A DNA stretch of 64,000 nucleotides from Burkholderia sp. D-99 (GCF_011605345.1 NZ_JAAOXM010000007.1:186001-250000); one strand, 5' to 3'; counted from the stretch's first letter, positions 52,920 to 62,402 are shown. Program-made: numbers and translations. Notes: generated from the sequence alone by a model not told the origin.

Positions 52920-53747
52920 TTACTTGTTGCCGGCCGTCTCCGACAGCCGCTTCATCGTCGCGATGCGTGCGCCGATCAGGTCGACGCGGCCGTCCTCGCC
53001 GACGAGCGGCGCCGTCGCATCGCGGAACCCGACCCACGCGCGCTGCGCGCGTACGAGCGTCGCAGCCGAATGCGCGGGCATCTTGCGGCGCAGCTTCTGG
53101 TAATAGCGGTTCAGGTCGAACAGCGCGTGCTCGCACGCGGCGTCCTGTTCACACGGCCGCACGCGGCGCACGGCCGGATCGCGCGGCGCGTTCGCCGGCT
53201 TGACGTTCGGTTTGGCCACACCCTGGGCCGCACTCGCGCCACCCTGCGCGCCGCTCGTGGCCACTACCGGCACGGCGGCGGGCGGCGGTGCATAGCGATC
53301 GGCCGCGCCGCGCAGCGCCAGCGCGCGATCGCGCACGGGCTGCAGTTGCAGGTCGGCACTCGACATCGCGTACGACGTGCCGCGCGTGGTGTCGTACACG
53401 GCCTTCAGCAGATGCACTTCGTCCTTGCGCCACGTGAGCCAATGGCGCTGGCTGTCCTGCCAGCCGCGCTTCGCGTCGGCCGGCGCATCCTTCAACAGGC
53501 GCTGGTACGCGCCATCCATTACGGCCTGCCACTGCTGCTGCGCTTCGCCCATGCACTGGATCTGGCCGGCCGGCGAGGACCGGTCGCGCCGCGCGAGGCA
53601 CTGCCGCATCGCGACGTCGATCGGATCGGCCGCCGCGACTTCCGCATGCGCGACACCCACGCCCGCCAGCCCAGCCGACCCTGCCGCCCAGACGACGAGC
53701 GCGGCCACCGCCGCGCGCATCGCCTGGATTCGTCCATGCGTCGCCAT
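52920..53747 (-). CDS. LprI-like secreted protein with two helical units
   Basis: The 275-residue exported protein has signal region MRAAVAALVVWAAGSAGLAGVGVAHA (an internal Met at 53720 is also a possible start). Two LprI-type helical units are visible: about 40-110 (DVAMRQCLARRDRSSPAGQIQCMGEAQQQWQ ... WRKDEV) and about 195-265 (CEQDAACEHALFDLNRYY ... LVRAQRAWVGFRDATAP). A Pro/Ala/Gly-rich linker joins them. LprI-domain proteins are lysozyme-inhibitor-like. Its ATG overlaps the decarboxylase stop by 1 nt, so the two are translationally coupled. Confidence 0.75.
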   Translation of the reverse strand: MATHGRIQAMRAAVAALVVWAAGSAGLAGVGVAHAEVAAADPIDVAMRQCLARRDRSSPAGQIQCMGEAQQQWQAVMDGAYQRLLKDAPADAKRGWQDSQRHWLTWRKDEVHLLKAVYDTTRGTSYAMSSADLQLQPVRDRALALRGAADRYAPPPAAVPVVATSGAQGGASAAQGVAKPNVKPANAPRDPAVRRVRPCEQDAACEHALFDLNRYYQKLRRKMPAHSAATLVRAQRAWVGFRDATAPLVGEDGRVDLIGARIATMKRLSETAGNK

Positions 53748-56026
53748 CAGTCGCGCACGCAGTCGACGAAGTACTCGACGCGGCCGTTCACCTCTTCCGC
53801 GACGAGGCCGTGGATGTCGGTGTGGAAGCCCGGGAAGCGTTCGTTGAAGTCGCGCGCGAACCGCAGGTAGTTCACGATCGTCTTGTTGAAGCGCTCGCCC
53901 GGAATCAGCAGCGGAATGCCCGGCGGGTACGGCGTCAGCAGGATGCTCGTCACACGACCCTCGAGCTCGTCGAGCGGCACGCGGTCGATCTTGCGGTGCG
54001 CGAGCTTCGCGAACGCGTCCGACGGCTTCATCGCCGGTTCCATGTCCGACAGGTACATCTCCGTCGTCAGGCGGGCGATGTCGTTCGCGCGGTACACGTC
54101 GTGGATCTGCGCGCACAGGTCGCGCAGGCCGACACGCTCGTAGCGCGGATGCTGCGCGACGAATTCCGGCAGCACGCGCCACAGCGGCTGGTTGTTGTCG
54201 TAGTCGTCCTTGAACTGCTGCAGCTCGGTCACCATCGAGTTCCAGCGGCCCTTCGTGATGCCGATCGTGAACATGATGAAGAACGAGTACAGGCCGGTCT
54301 TCTCGACGATGATCCCGTGCTCGGCCAGGTACTTCGTGACGATCGCGGCCGGAATGCCCGTCTCGCCGAACTCGCCGTCGACGTCGAGCCCCGGCGTGAT
54401 GATCGTCGCCTTGATCGGGTCGAGCATGTTGAAGCCTTCCGCCAGCGGGCCGAAGCCGTGCCAGTGGTCGTTCGGCTTCAGCATCCAGTCTTCGCGCGAA
54501 CCGATGCCTTCTTCCGACAGCTCATCCGGGCCCCATACGCTGAAGAACCAGTCGTCGCCGTATTCGGCGTCGACCTTGCGCATCGCGCGGCGGAAGTCGA
54601 TCGCCTCGGCAATCGATTCCTCGACGAGCGCGGTGCCGCCCGGCGGCTCCATCATCGCGGCCGCGACATCGCACGACGCGATGATCGCGTACTGCGGGCT
54701 CGTCGACGTGTGCATCAGGTACGCCTCGTTGAAGCGGTGCTTGTCGAACGTGCGGTTCTCCGAATCCTGCACGACGATCTGCGATGCCTGCGAGATGCCC
54801 GCGAGCAGCTTGTGCGTCGAGTGCGTCGCGAACACGAGCGCGCCCGTGCGCGGACGGCCGTCGCCGATCGCGTGCATGTCGCGATAGAAATCGTGGAAGG
54901 TCGCGTGCGGCAGCCACGCTTCGTCGAAGTGCAGCGTGTCGAGCAGGTCGCCCAGCAGGTCCTTGATCATCTCGACGTTGTAGACGACGCCGTCGTACGT
55001 GCTCTGCGTGATCGTCAGGATCCGCGGCTTCATGTCCGGGTTCTGGCGCATCGCTTCGCGCGCGAACGGGTTCGCCTCGATCTTCTTGCGGATGTTCTCC
55101 GGCTTGAATTCGTCGCGCGGGATCGGCCCGATGATGCCGAAGTGGTTGCGCGTCGGCGTGAGGAACACCGGAATCGCGCCCGTCATCGTGATCGCGTGCA
55201 GGATCGACTTGTGGCAGTTGCGGTCGACCAGCACGATGTCGCCGGGCGCGACCGTCGCGTGCCAGACGATCTTGTTCGACGTCGACGTGCCGTTGGTCAC
55301 GAAGAACAGGTGGTCGGCGCTGAAGATGCGCGCCGCATTGCGCTCGGACGCCGCGACCGGGCCCGTGTGGTCGAGCAGCTGGCCGAGTTCGTCCACCGCG
55401 TTGCAGACGTCCGCGCGCAGCATGTTCTCGCCGAAGAACTGGTGGAACATCTGGCCGAGCGGGTTCTTCAGGAACGCGACGCCGCCCGAATGGCCCGGGC
55501 AGTGCCACGAGTACGAACCTTCGTCCGCGTACTTCACCAGTTCCTTGAAGAACGGCGGCGCGAGCGAGTCGAGATAGACCTTCGCCTCGCGGATGATGTG
55601 GCGCGCGACGAACTCCGGCGTGTCCTCGAACATGTGGATGAAGCCGTGCAGCTCGCGCAGGATGTCGTTCGGCAGGTGGCGCGACGTGCGCGTCTCGCCG
55701 TACAGGAAGATCGGGATGTCCGCGTTGCGGCGGCGCACTTCGGTGACGAACGCGCGCAGCTCGATGATCGCGGTCGCGAGCTCGGGCAGTTCGCCGTCCG
55801 CGCCGGTTTCGCCGAGCATGAGTTCGTCGTCGTCGATCGACAGGATGAAGCACGACGCACGGCTCGATTGCTGCGCGAACGACGTCAGATCACCGTAGCT
55901 CGTGAGACCGAGGACTTCGACACCCTCCTTCTCGATCGCTTCGGCCAACGCCCGGATGCCGGAGCCCGAGATGTTCTCGGAGCGGAAATCTTCGTCGATG
56001 ATGACGACGGGGAAACGAAACTTCAT
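53747..56026 (-). CDS. Orn/Arg/Lys decarboxylase, PLP-dependent (fold I)
   Basis: The 759-residue enzyme has an N-terminal receiver-like wing domain (about 1-130), a PLP core (about 150-570) and a C-terminal domain. The Schiff-base Lys lies in HSTHKLLAGISQASQI, and FDEAWLPHATFHDFY provides the conserved PLP-binding Asp. Further landmarks are WHCPGHSGGVAF, NGTSTSNKIVWHA and LTPYPPGIPLLIPGERF. Close relatives are biodegradative arginine and lysine decarboxylases; the substrate cannot be fixed from sequence. It removes CO2 to give a polyamine precursor and may raise cytoplasmic pH. It is followed by the overlapping LprI-like gene. Confidence 0.93.
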   Translation of the reverse strand: MKFRFPVVIIDEDFRSENISGSGIRALAEAIEKEGVEVLGLTSYGDLTSFAQQSSRASCFILSIDDDELMLGETGADGELPELATAIIELRAFVTEVRRRNADIPIFLYGETRTSRHLPNDILRELHGFIHMFEDTPEFVARHIIREAKVYLDSLAPPFFKELVKYADEGSYSWHCPGHSGGVAFLKNPLGQMFHQFFGENMLRADVCNAVDELGQLLDHTGPVAASERNAARIFSADHLFFVTNGTSTSNKIVWHATVAPGDIVLVDRNCHKSILHAITMTGAIPVFLTPTRNHFGIIGPIPRDEFKPENIRKKIEANPFAREAMRQNPDMKPRILTITQSTYDGVVYNVEMIKDLLGDLLDTLHFDEAWLPHATFHDFYRDMHAIGDGRPRTGALVFATHSTHKLLAGISQASQIVVQDSENRTFDKHRFNEAYLMHTSTSPQYAIIASCDVAAAMMEPPGGTALVEESIAEAIDFRRAMRKVDAEYGDDWFFSVWGPDELSEEGIGSREDWMLKPNDHWHGFGPLAEGFNMLDPIKATIITPGLDVDGEFGETGIPAAIVTKYLAEHGIIVEKTGLYSFFIMFTIGITKGRWNSMVTELQQFKDDYDNNQPLWRVLPEFVAQHPRYERVGLRDLCAQIHDVYRANDIARLTTEMYLSDMEPAMKPSDAFAKLAHRKIDRVPLDELEGRVTSILLTPYPPGIPLLIPGERFNKTIVNYLRFARDFNERFPGFHTDIHGLVAEEVNGRVEYFVDCVRD

Positions 56027-56107
56027 GGGCGATTCTCCAAAAAGAACGACCGCGGCGCGTCACGCGCAGCGGTCACCCGGAAACTGGTGAGACGTTATGC
56101 AACCAGA

Positions 56108-56677
56108 TCAGGTTTTCGGCAGCGTGACACCGCGCTGCCCCTGATACTTGCCGCCGCGATCCGCGTACGACACGTCGCACACTTCGTCGCTCTCGAAGAA
56201 GAGCACCTGCGCGACGCCTTCGTTCGCGTAGATCTTCGCGGGCAACGGCGTGGTGTTCGAGAATTCCAGCGTGACGTAGCCTTCCCACTCGGGTTCGAAC
56301 GGCGTCACGTTGACGATGATCCCGCAGCGCGCATAGGTCGACTTGCCGAGGCAGACGGTCAGCACGGTGCGCGGGATGCGGAAATATTCGACGGTGCGGG
56401 CCAGCGCGAACGAGTTCGGCGGGATGATGCACACGTCGCCCTTGAAATCGACAAACGAACCCTCGTCGAAGTTCTTCGGATCGACGATCGTCGAGTTGAT
56501 GTTCGTGAAGATCTTGAATTCGTCTGCGCAGCGGATGTCGTAGCCGTAGCTCGACGTGCCGTAGCTGACGATCCGGCGGCCGTCCGCGGACTCGCGAACC
56601 TGATCGGGCATGAACGGCTCGATCATCTTGTGCTCTTCGGCCATGCGCCGAATCCATTTGTCGGACTTGATACTCAT
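56108..56677 (-). CDS. dcd: dCTP deaminase
   Basis: The 189-residue dUTPase-fold trimeric enzyme makes dUTP from dCTP for thymidylate synthesis. Features are MSIKSDKWIRRMAEEHKMIEPF, YGTSSYGYDIRCADEFKIF, GKSTYARCGIIVNVTPFEPEWEG and the catalytic Glu region GYVTLEFSNTTPLPAKIYANEGVAQVLF. Start at 56677; the longer open frame crosses a repeat-like hairpin. It lies 81 bp upstream of the decarboxylase on the same strand. Confidence 0.97.
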   Translation of the reverse strand: MSIKSDKWIRRMAEEHKMIEPFMPDQVRESADGRRIVSYGTSSYGYDIRCADEFKIFTNINSTIVDPKNFDEGSFVDFKGDVCIIPPNSFALARTVEYFRIPRTVLTVCLGKSTYARCGIIVNVTPFEPEWEGYVTLEFSNTTPLPAKIYANEGVAQVLFFESDEVCDVSYADRGGKYQGQRGVTLPKT

Positions 56678-56689
56678 GTCGGCCTCCGC

Positions 56690-56760
56690 CGGGCCGCCCC
56701 AAGGAGGCTGACCGCCCCCTCGGGGGGCAGCGAACAAAGTGAGCGTGGGGGTCGATTCAT
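56690..56760. repeat. Burkholderiales-type intergenic hairpin element
   Basis: GCCCCC (56714-56719) pairs with GGGGGC (56723-56728) over a three-base loop. This lies inside a stretch (GGGCCGCCCC...GAGGCTGACC) resembling a short intergenic element seen repeatedly in beta-proteobacterial genomes. It is directly upstream of dcd; copy number in this genome cannot be tested here. Confidence 0.55.
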
Positions 56761-56872
56761 ATCGGGGCGCCAGGAAACGCTGCGTGACGGAAAACGAAAG
56801 CCGCCGATACAAGACGGCGGCCGGGAAAGGCGGACATTTTACGCGATCATCGGCCGGCGCACGCGGCGGCCG

Positions 56873-57409
56873 TCAACGGATCACGCCGCAGGCCAGCGCG
56901 GGCCCCGCGCCATGCTGCGGAAACGCGGGATCGCTCGGGTCGCGGTGCACCAGCGCCGCGCGGTTCATCGCCGAGCGCACGCCATCGAGGGCCAGATCGG
57001 GCGCGACGATGAAGCCGGCCGCGACGCCGTTCGCGTCCGCATGAATGTTGCCGAGATCGCCGGCGACGCGGGCGCCCGCGCGCAGGCGGTCGGCGGCCGG
57101 CGCGAACACCTGGCCGGCGCTCGAGCCGTCGCCCGCGTTGCAGTCGCCGCGTTCGTGCACCTGCAGCGCATGATCGCTGTTCGGCGGGAGGCCGGCCAGG
57201 TTGTAGGTGACCTGCACACCGTCCGGACGCTCGACGAACGTCACCGCACCGCGCGCCTGCGAGCCGACCGTCGGCTGCAGTTGTGCATCGGCCCGTTTTT
57301 CGTGCGACGAGGAAAAGGAGGTACAGCCGGCCAGCAGGCCCAGCGCGGCGGCGGCCAGCAGCGCGCGCTGCGCGCGGCCGGCGCGCACGCCGTGATGTCG
57401 TTGTTTCAT
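56873..57409 (-). CDS. SodC-like lipoprotein lacking most Cu/Zn ligands
   Basis: The 178-residue protein has lipobox LLAGC (Cys29) and a Cu/Zn-SOD-fold body from about 50. Aligned by eye to E. coli SodC, the first Cu His of HGFHIH is Gln (HALQVH). The bridging His of SAGGHLDP is Val (SAGQVFAP). The loop carrying the Zn histidines reads RLRAGARVAGDLGN with no His. One Cu His (QVH), the His of ALVHRD, the Asp of GDLGN and the disulfide Cys pair (GDC, ACGVI) remain. Superoxide dismutation is therefore unlikely; it could be a pseudoenzyme or bind metal differently. Confidence 0.85.
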   Translation of the reverse strand: MKQRHHGVRAGRAQRALLAAAALGLLAGCTSFSSSHEKRADAQLQPTVGSQARGAVTFVERPDGVQVTYNLAGLPPNSDHALQVHERGDCNAGDGSSAGQVFAPAADRLRAGARVAGDLGNIHADANGVAAGFIVAPDLALDGVRSAMNRAALVHRDPSDPAFPQHGAGPALACGVIR

Positions 57410-57542
57410 TCGATCCTCATGCCGGCTGGCGGCCGTTTGACACGACGGCCGCGCCGGGCGGGTAAAGGGACCCGGGAAAAGTCGCCATGATACCGCGCCT
57501 CGTGGCGCCGTAAACAGCGTAAGGGCCCGCCCCGCAAGGGTT

Positions 57543-58634
57543 TTACGTATTTTGAACAACGATCGACGGGAACTTCGACGTCATGTCGCGCGATCGCTCG
57601 GCAATCGCCAGCGCGACGCCGCGCGCGATGTCGCGGTAGCGGCGCGCCAGCGCGCCGTCCGGATCGGCCGCCACCGTCGGCGTGCCACTGTCGGCGCGCT
57701 CGCGGATCGCGATGTCGAGCGGCAGGCTGCCGAGCACGTTCACGTCGTAATCCTTCGCCATCCGCTCGGCGCCGCCGGCGCCGAAGATGTGCTCTTCGTG
57801 GCCGCAGTTCGAGCAGATGTGGATGCTCATGTTTTCGACGATACCGAGGATCGGAATCCCGACCTTCTCGAACATCTTCAGGCCCTTCTTCGCATCGAGC
57901 AGCGCGATGTCCTGCGGCGTCGTGACGATCACCGCGCCGGTGACGGGCACGCGCTGCGCGAGCGTGAGCTGGATGTCGCCCGTGCCGGGCGGCATGTCGA
58001 CGATCAGGTAGTCGAGCTCGCGCCAGTTGGTCTGGCGCAGCAACTGCTCGAGCGCGGAGGTCGCCATCGGGCCGCGCCACACCATCGGGTTGTCTTCCTC
58101 GATCAGGAAGCCGATCGAGTTCGCCTGCAGCCCATGGCCGACGAGCGGGTTCATCGACTGGTTGTCCGGCGACTCGGGGCGCTGGCCGTGGATGCCGAGC
58201 ATCGTCGGCAGCGACGGGCCGTAGATGTCGGCGTCGAGGATGCCGACCGACGCGCCTTCGGCGGCGAGCGCGAGCGCGAGGTTCACGGCCGTCGTGCTCT
58301 TGCCGACGCCGCCCTTGCCCGACGCGACCGCCACGATGTTCTTCACGTTCGGCAGCAGTTTCACGCCACGCTGCACCGTGTGCGCGACGATTTCCTGCGA
58401 CACGGCGACGCGCGCATCGCGCACGCCCGGCACGGCCTGGAGCGCCGCGGTGACGCGTGCGCGCACATCGTCGTGCTGGCTGCGCGCGGGATAACCGAGC
58501 ACCACGTCGAGCGCCACGACGTCGCCGTCGATCGCGACGTTGCGCACGCCCTTGCTCGCCGCATACGGACGGCCGGTATTGGGGTCGACGACGGCCGCCA
58601 AAGCGGCGTCGACTTGTGCCCGGTCAATGCTCAT
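57543..58634 (-). CDS. apbC: Iron-sulfur cluster carrier protein ApbC/Mrp
   Basis: The 363-residue P-loop ATPase has an N-terminal MIP18-like domain (about 1-90, VDAALAAVVDPNTGRP) and Walker A SGKGGVGKSTTAVNLALAL. DADIYGPSLPTMLGI and IVDMPPGTGDIQLTLAQ are Switch/Walker B regions, and the C-terminal CxxC motif HICSNCGHEEHIFG bridges an Fe-S cluster in the dimer. It transfers [4Fe-4S] clusters to target proteins. Start at 58634. Standing alone, with divergent rightward genes beyond a 351-bp gap. Confidence 0.95.
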   Translation of the reverse strand: MSIDRAQVDAALAAVVDPNTGRPYAASKGVRNVAIDGDVVALDVVLGYPARSQHDDVRARVTAALQAVPGVRDARVAVSQEIVAHTVQRGVKLLPNVKNIVAVASGKGGVGKSTTAVNLALALAAEGASVGILDADIYGPSLPTMLGIHGQRPESPDNQSMNPLVGHGLQANSIGFLIEEDNPMVWRGPMATSALEQLLRQTNWRELDYLIVDMPPGTGDIQLTLAQRVPVTGAVIVTTPQDIALLDAKKGLKMFEKVGIPILGIVENMSIHICSNCGHEEHIFGAGGAERMAKDYDVNVLGSLPLDIAIRERADSGTPTVAADPDGALARRYRDIARGVALAIAERSRDMTSKFPSIVVQNT

Positions 58635-58985
58635 TGAAACTCCGTGAAAACGTTTTTCTCGCGCGCAAACGTCAAAAAATATCAAATTACGCTGCGAAAA
58701 TCGGGAAAAGTGAAAGAATCTGTTGCACGCCATTGCGCGAACGCGCGACCCGGCGCACTCTTCGCGTGCGGCATGCTATGGGGCCAAATCGGCCACCAAC
58801 CGCCTATATTGTAGAGGCTGACGCGTCGCACTGTCCCAACAGCCACGCTGACGGACAGGGCATGCGGCCGCCTCGGCGGCTGCCGCGAGCGCAGGCCTGC
58901 CCGCCTTTGCCGGGCGGCCCGCGCGGGGAGCCGTAACTGTTGTTGTCGTCGTTGTCGACTCGTTCAACCAAGAGAGGAATCCAAG
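58635..58985. other. Intergenic region between apbC and the OmpA-like gene
   Basis: No gene is seen. The apbC side (58640-58710) is unusually AT-rich for this genome and likely holds its promoter. TATATT at 58805-58810 could be a -10 element for the rightward gene, but no good -35 is visible. A GTTGTTGTCGTCGTTGTCG run precedes the ribosome-binding site AGAGAGGAATCC. Confidence 0.4.
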
Positions 58986-59630
58986 ATGAACATGAAAATC
59001 GCGACTCGCCTGTCCGTCTTCGCCCTGGCCGGTGCAGTGCTGGCCGGCTGCGCATCGCCGCAAGGCACCAACACGGCCGTCGGTACCGGCACGGGTGCGG
59101 CGCTGGGCGCAGGCATCGGCGCGCTGGCGGGCGGCGGCAAGGGTGCGGCGATCGGTGCAGGTGTCGGCGCACTGGTCGGCGGCGTGACGGGCTACAACTG
59201 GCAGGCGATCAAGAACAAGCTCGCGCCGTCGGCAGCGCAAACGGGTACGCAAGTGACCGAGCAGCCGGACGGCTCGCTGAAGCTGAACGTGCCGAGCTCG
59301 GTGACGTTCGCGACGAACCAGTACGCGATCACGCCGGCCTTCACGCCGCTGCTGAACGACCTGGCGACGACGCTGAACCAGAACCCGCAAGTGACGGCAT
59401 CGATCGTCGGCTACACGGACAGCACGGGCTCGGCGCAGCTGAACCAGACGCTGTCGCAGAACCGCGCGCAAAGCGTCGTGAACGCACTGGCACAGCGCGG
59501 CGTGAACGGCGGCCGCCTGTCGGCGCAAGGCATGGGTGCGTCGAACCCGATCGCGGACAACGCGTCCGAAGCCGGCCGCGCACAGAACCGCCGCGTCGAG
59601 ATCTACCTGCGCGCGGCGCAGGCGCAGTAA
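58986..59630 (+). CDS. OmpA-family lipoprotein (YiaD-like)
   Basis: The 214-residue outer-membrane lipoprotein has lipobox LAGC (about residue 22). A glycine-zipper segment (GTGTGAALGAGIGALAGGGKGAAIGAGVGALVGGVTG, about 34-70) follows. The C-terminal OmpA peptidoglycan-binding domain (about 95-212) is VTFATNQYAITPAFTPLLNDLATTLNQNP, VGYTDSTGSAQLNQTLSQNRAQSVV and NRRVEI. It likely anchors the outer membrane to peptidoglycan. AGAGAGGAATCC precedes the ATG. Confidence 0.92.
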   Translation: MNMKIATRLSVFALAGAVLAGCASPQGTNTAVGTGTGAALGAGIGALAGGGKGAAIGAGVGALVGGVTGYNWQAIKNKLAPSAAQTGTQVTEQPDGSLKLNVPSSVTFATNQYAITPAFTPLLNDLATTLNQNPQVTASIVGYTDSTGSAQLNQTLSQNRAQSVVNALAQRGVNGGRLSAQGMGASNPIADNASEAGRAQNRRVEIYLRAAQAQ

Positions 59631-59810
59631 GCGCACGACGAGGGGAAGGCGCGGGCCCGCCGCCCGCGCAGCCCTGCCGGACAAGGCTTCCGGCGGAGCC
59701 GGTAACAAATCGAAAATATTTTCGAACTTCTGTCGCGGGCCGTGGTCAGTATTTACGGTACGCGGCTGGTGTTGCCGGCGCGTCACCATTCTCCTCTTGT
59801 CGTTGTTGCT

Positions 59811-59839
59811 CCGGGGCCGTATCCGCCCCGGTTTTTTTT
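59811..59839 (+). terminator. Rho-independent terminator in the OmpA-metG gap
   Basis: CCGGGGC (59811-59817) pairs with GCCCCGG (59825-59831), followed by eight Ts. The rest of the 376-bp gap contains no gene that I can support. Confidence 0.88.
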
Positions 59840-60006
59840 GCCCGCAGAATTCGTGCTGCATCGCAGCACCCCGCCGTCGGGTACGCCGCTTGCGCGGCCC
59901 CGCCCGTTCCAGCACCCGGTCAACGGCGCCCGCCCGCGTCGCTGCCGCGCGCCCCTGCTAGAATCGCAATTTCCCGTCGTTTTTCCGCCGTTCCTCTACA
60001 GACCCT

Positions 60007-62163
60007 ATGTCCGCATCCGACCTCACTTCCGTGCAGGCTGCGGCGCCGCAAGGTGACCGCCAGATCCTCGTTACGTCCGCACTGCCCTATGCCAACGGGC
60101 AGATCCACATCGGCCACATGGTCGAGTACATCCAGACCGACATCTGGGTGCGGACGCTGCGAATGCATGGCCATGAGGTCTACTACATCGGCGCCGACGA
60201 CACGCACGGCACGCCGATCATGCTGCGCGCGGAGAAGGAAGGCCTGACCCCGAAGCAGCTGATCGACCGCGTGTGGAACGAGCACAAGCGCGACTTCGAC
60301 AGCTTCGGCGTGTCGTTCGACAACTTCTACTCGACCGATTCGGACGAAAACCGCGTGCTGAGCGAGAAGATCTACCTCGCGCTTCAGGAAGCCGGCTTCA
60401 TCGCCGAGCGCGAGATCGAGCAGGCATACGATCCCGTCAAGGAAATGTTCCTGCCGGACCGCTTCATCAAGGGCGAGTGCCCGAAGTGCCACGCGAAGGA
60501 TCAATACGGCGACAACTGCGAAGTGTGCGGCTCGACCTACCTGCCGACCGAACTGCTGAACCCGTATTCGGTCGTGTCGGGCGCGACGCCGGTGCGCAAG
60601 ACGTCGAAGCACTACTTCTTCCGCCTGTCCGATCCGCGCTGCGAGTCGTTCCTGCGCGAATGGGTGAGCGGCCTCGCGCAGCCCGAAGCGACCAACAAGA
60701 TGCGCGAATGGCTCGGCGACGCCGGCGAAGCCAAGCTCGCCGACTGGGACATCTCGCGTGACGCGCCGTACTTCGGCTTCGAGATCCCGGGCGCGCCCGG
60801 CAAGTATTTCTACGTGTGGCTCGACGCGCCGGTCGGCTACTACGCGAGCTTCAAGAACCTGTGCGAGCGCAACGGCATCGACTTCGATGCATGGATCCGC
60901 CCGGGCACGAAGGCCGAGCAGTACCACTTCATCGGCAAGGACATCCTGTACTTCCACACGCTGTTCTGGCCCGCGATGCTCGAGTTCTCGGGCCACCGCA
61001 CGCCGACCAACGTGTTCGCGCACGGCTTCCTGACGGTCGACGGCGCGAAGATGTCGAAGTCGCGCGGCACGTTCATCACCGCGCAGAGCTACATCGACAC
61101 GGGCCTGAACCCCGAATGGCTGCGCTACTACTTCGCCGCGAAGCTGAACGCGACGATGGAAGACATCGACCTGAACCTCGACGATTTCCAGGCGCGCGTG
61201 AACAGCGACCTCGTCGGCAAGTACGTGAACATCGCGAGCCGCGCGGCCGGCTTCCTGATCAAGCGCTTCGACGGCCGCGTGCAGGACAGCGCGATGAACC
61301 ATCCGCTCGTCGCGAAGCTGCGCGATGCGATTCCGCAGATCGCCGCGCACTACGAAGCACGCGAATACAGCCGCGCGCTGCGCCAGACGATGGAACTCGC
61401 GGACGAAGTGAACGCGTACGTCGACGGCGCGAAGCCGTGGGATCTCGCGAAGGATCCGGCCAACGCGGTCGCGCTGCACGAAACCTGCAGCGTGAGCCTC
61501 GAGTCCTTCCGCCTGTTGTCGCTCGCGCTGAAACCGGTGATGCCGCGTATCGCCGAAGCCGTCGAGTCGTTCTTCGGAATCGCGCCGCTTGCGTGGGCCG
61601 ATGCCGCGAAGCCGCTGTCGTCGGAACAGCCGATCAAGGCGTACCAGCACTTGATGACGCGCGTCGACCCGAAGCAGATCGAGGCGTTGCTCGCCGCGAA
61701 CCGCGATTCGCTGCAGGCCGAGGCTACCGGTGCGGCCGCCGCTAGCGCCAATGCCGCGAAGGACGCGAAGAACAACGCCAAGGCGAACGCGAAGCAGGCG
61801 GTCGTGAACGGCGCCGACGACGCACCGATCTCGATCGACGATTTCGCGAAGATCGACCTGCGCATCGCGAAGATCGTCGCGTGCCAGGCCGTCGAGGGTT
61901 CGGACAAGCTGCTGCAGCTCACGCTCGACGTCGGCGAGGAAAAGACCCGCAACGTGTTCTCGGGCATCAAGTCGGCGTACCAGCCCGAGCAGCTCGTCGG
62001 CAAGCTGACGGTGATGGTCGCGAACCTCGCGCCGCGCAAGATGAAGTTCGGCCTGTCCGAAGGGATGGTGCTCGCCGCGTCGGCCACCGACGAGAAAGCG
62101 GAACCGGGCCTCTACATCCTCGAGCCGCACAGCGGCGCGAAGCCCGGCATGCGCGTGAAGTAA
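60007..62163 (+). CDS. metG: Methionyl-tRNA synthetase
   Basis: The 718-residue class-I synthetase has the HIGH site ANGQIHIGHMVEY, a zinc knuckle with Cys in GECPKCHAKDQYGDNCEVCGSTY, and KMSKS in KMSKSRGTF. The C-terminal tRNA-binding (EMAP-like) domain is KIDLRIAKIVACQAVEGSDKLLQLTLDVGEEKTRNVFSGI, joined by an Ala/Lys/Asn-rich linker (about 575-605). The domain order and length are as in the E. coli dimeric enzyme. A strong terminator follows. Confidence 0.98.
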   Translation: MSASDLTSVQAAAPQGDRQILVTSALPYANGQIHIGHMVEYIQTDIWVRTLRMHGHEVYYIGADDTHGTPIMLRAEKEGLTPKQLIDRVWNEHKRDFDSFGVSFDNFYSTDSDENRVLSEKIYLALQEAGFIAEREIEQAYDPVKEMFLPDRFIKGECPKCHAKDQYGDNCEVCGSTYLPTELLNPYSVVSGATPVRKTSKHYFFRLSDPRCESFLREWVSGLAQPEATNKMREWLGDAGEAKLADWDISRDAPYFGFEIPGAPGKYFYVWLDAPVGYYASFKNLCERNGIDFDAWIRPGTKAEQYHFIGKDILYFHTLFWPAMLEFSGHRTPTNVFAHGFLTVDGAKMSKSRGTFITAQSYIDTGLNPEWLRYYFAAKLNATMEDIDLNLDDFQARVNSDLVGKYVNIASRAAGFLIKRFDGRVQDSAMNHPLVAKLRDAIPQIAAHYEAREYSRALRQTMELADEVNAYVDGAKPWDLAKDPANAVALHETCSVSLESFRLLSLALKPVMPRIAEAVESFFGIAPLAWADAAKPLSSEQPIKAYQHLMTRVDPKQIEALLAANRDSLQAEATGAAAASANAAKDAKNNAKANAKQAVVNGADDAPISIDDFAKIDLRIAKIVACQAVEGSDKLLQLTLDVGEEKTRNVFSGIKSAYQPEQLVGKLTVMVANLAPRKMKFGLSEGMVLAASATDEKAEPGLYILEPHSGAKPGMRVK

Positions 62164-62204
62164 GCCGCACACGCAGCCGCTTGCGTGAAAAAAGGCCCCG
62201 CACG

Positions 62205-62238
62205 ATTCGATTCGTGCGGGGCTTTTTTCATCGCGCAT
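62205..62238 (+). terminator. Rho-independent terminator of metG
   Basis: GCCCCGCACGA (62205-62215) pairs with TCGTGCGGGGC (62222-62232), followed by TTTTTT; the A tract before the left arm allows function on both strands. Confidence 0.92.
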
Positions 62239-62402
62239 CGCGAATAAACGGGGCGTGTCATTCTCGTTCGTTCGACCGGGAACCCGCACGATGCCCCCGG
62301 GCGGTTCGGCTATCCTGTGACATTGCGCCTGCCCGTGGCGGCGCACGGCGGACACTGTCGGCCGCAGGCCGTCAACACCGGGTCTGCCCACCGAACGACG
62401 AC

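Noticed and set aside
56873..57409. Active periplasmic Cu/Zn superoxide dismutase
   Set aside because: Two Cu ligands and the Zn histidines are missing by eye alignment, so I do not call it sodC.
53810..57490. A ~1226-codon rightward frame across the decarboxylase, dcd and SodC-like genes
   Set aside because: It is the antisense shadow of three well-identified leftward genes and has no protein-like composition.
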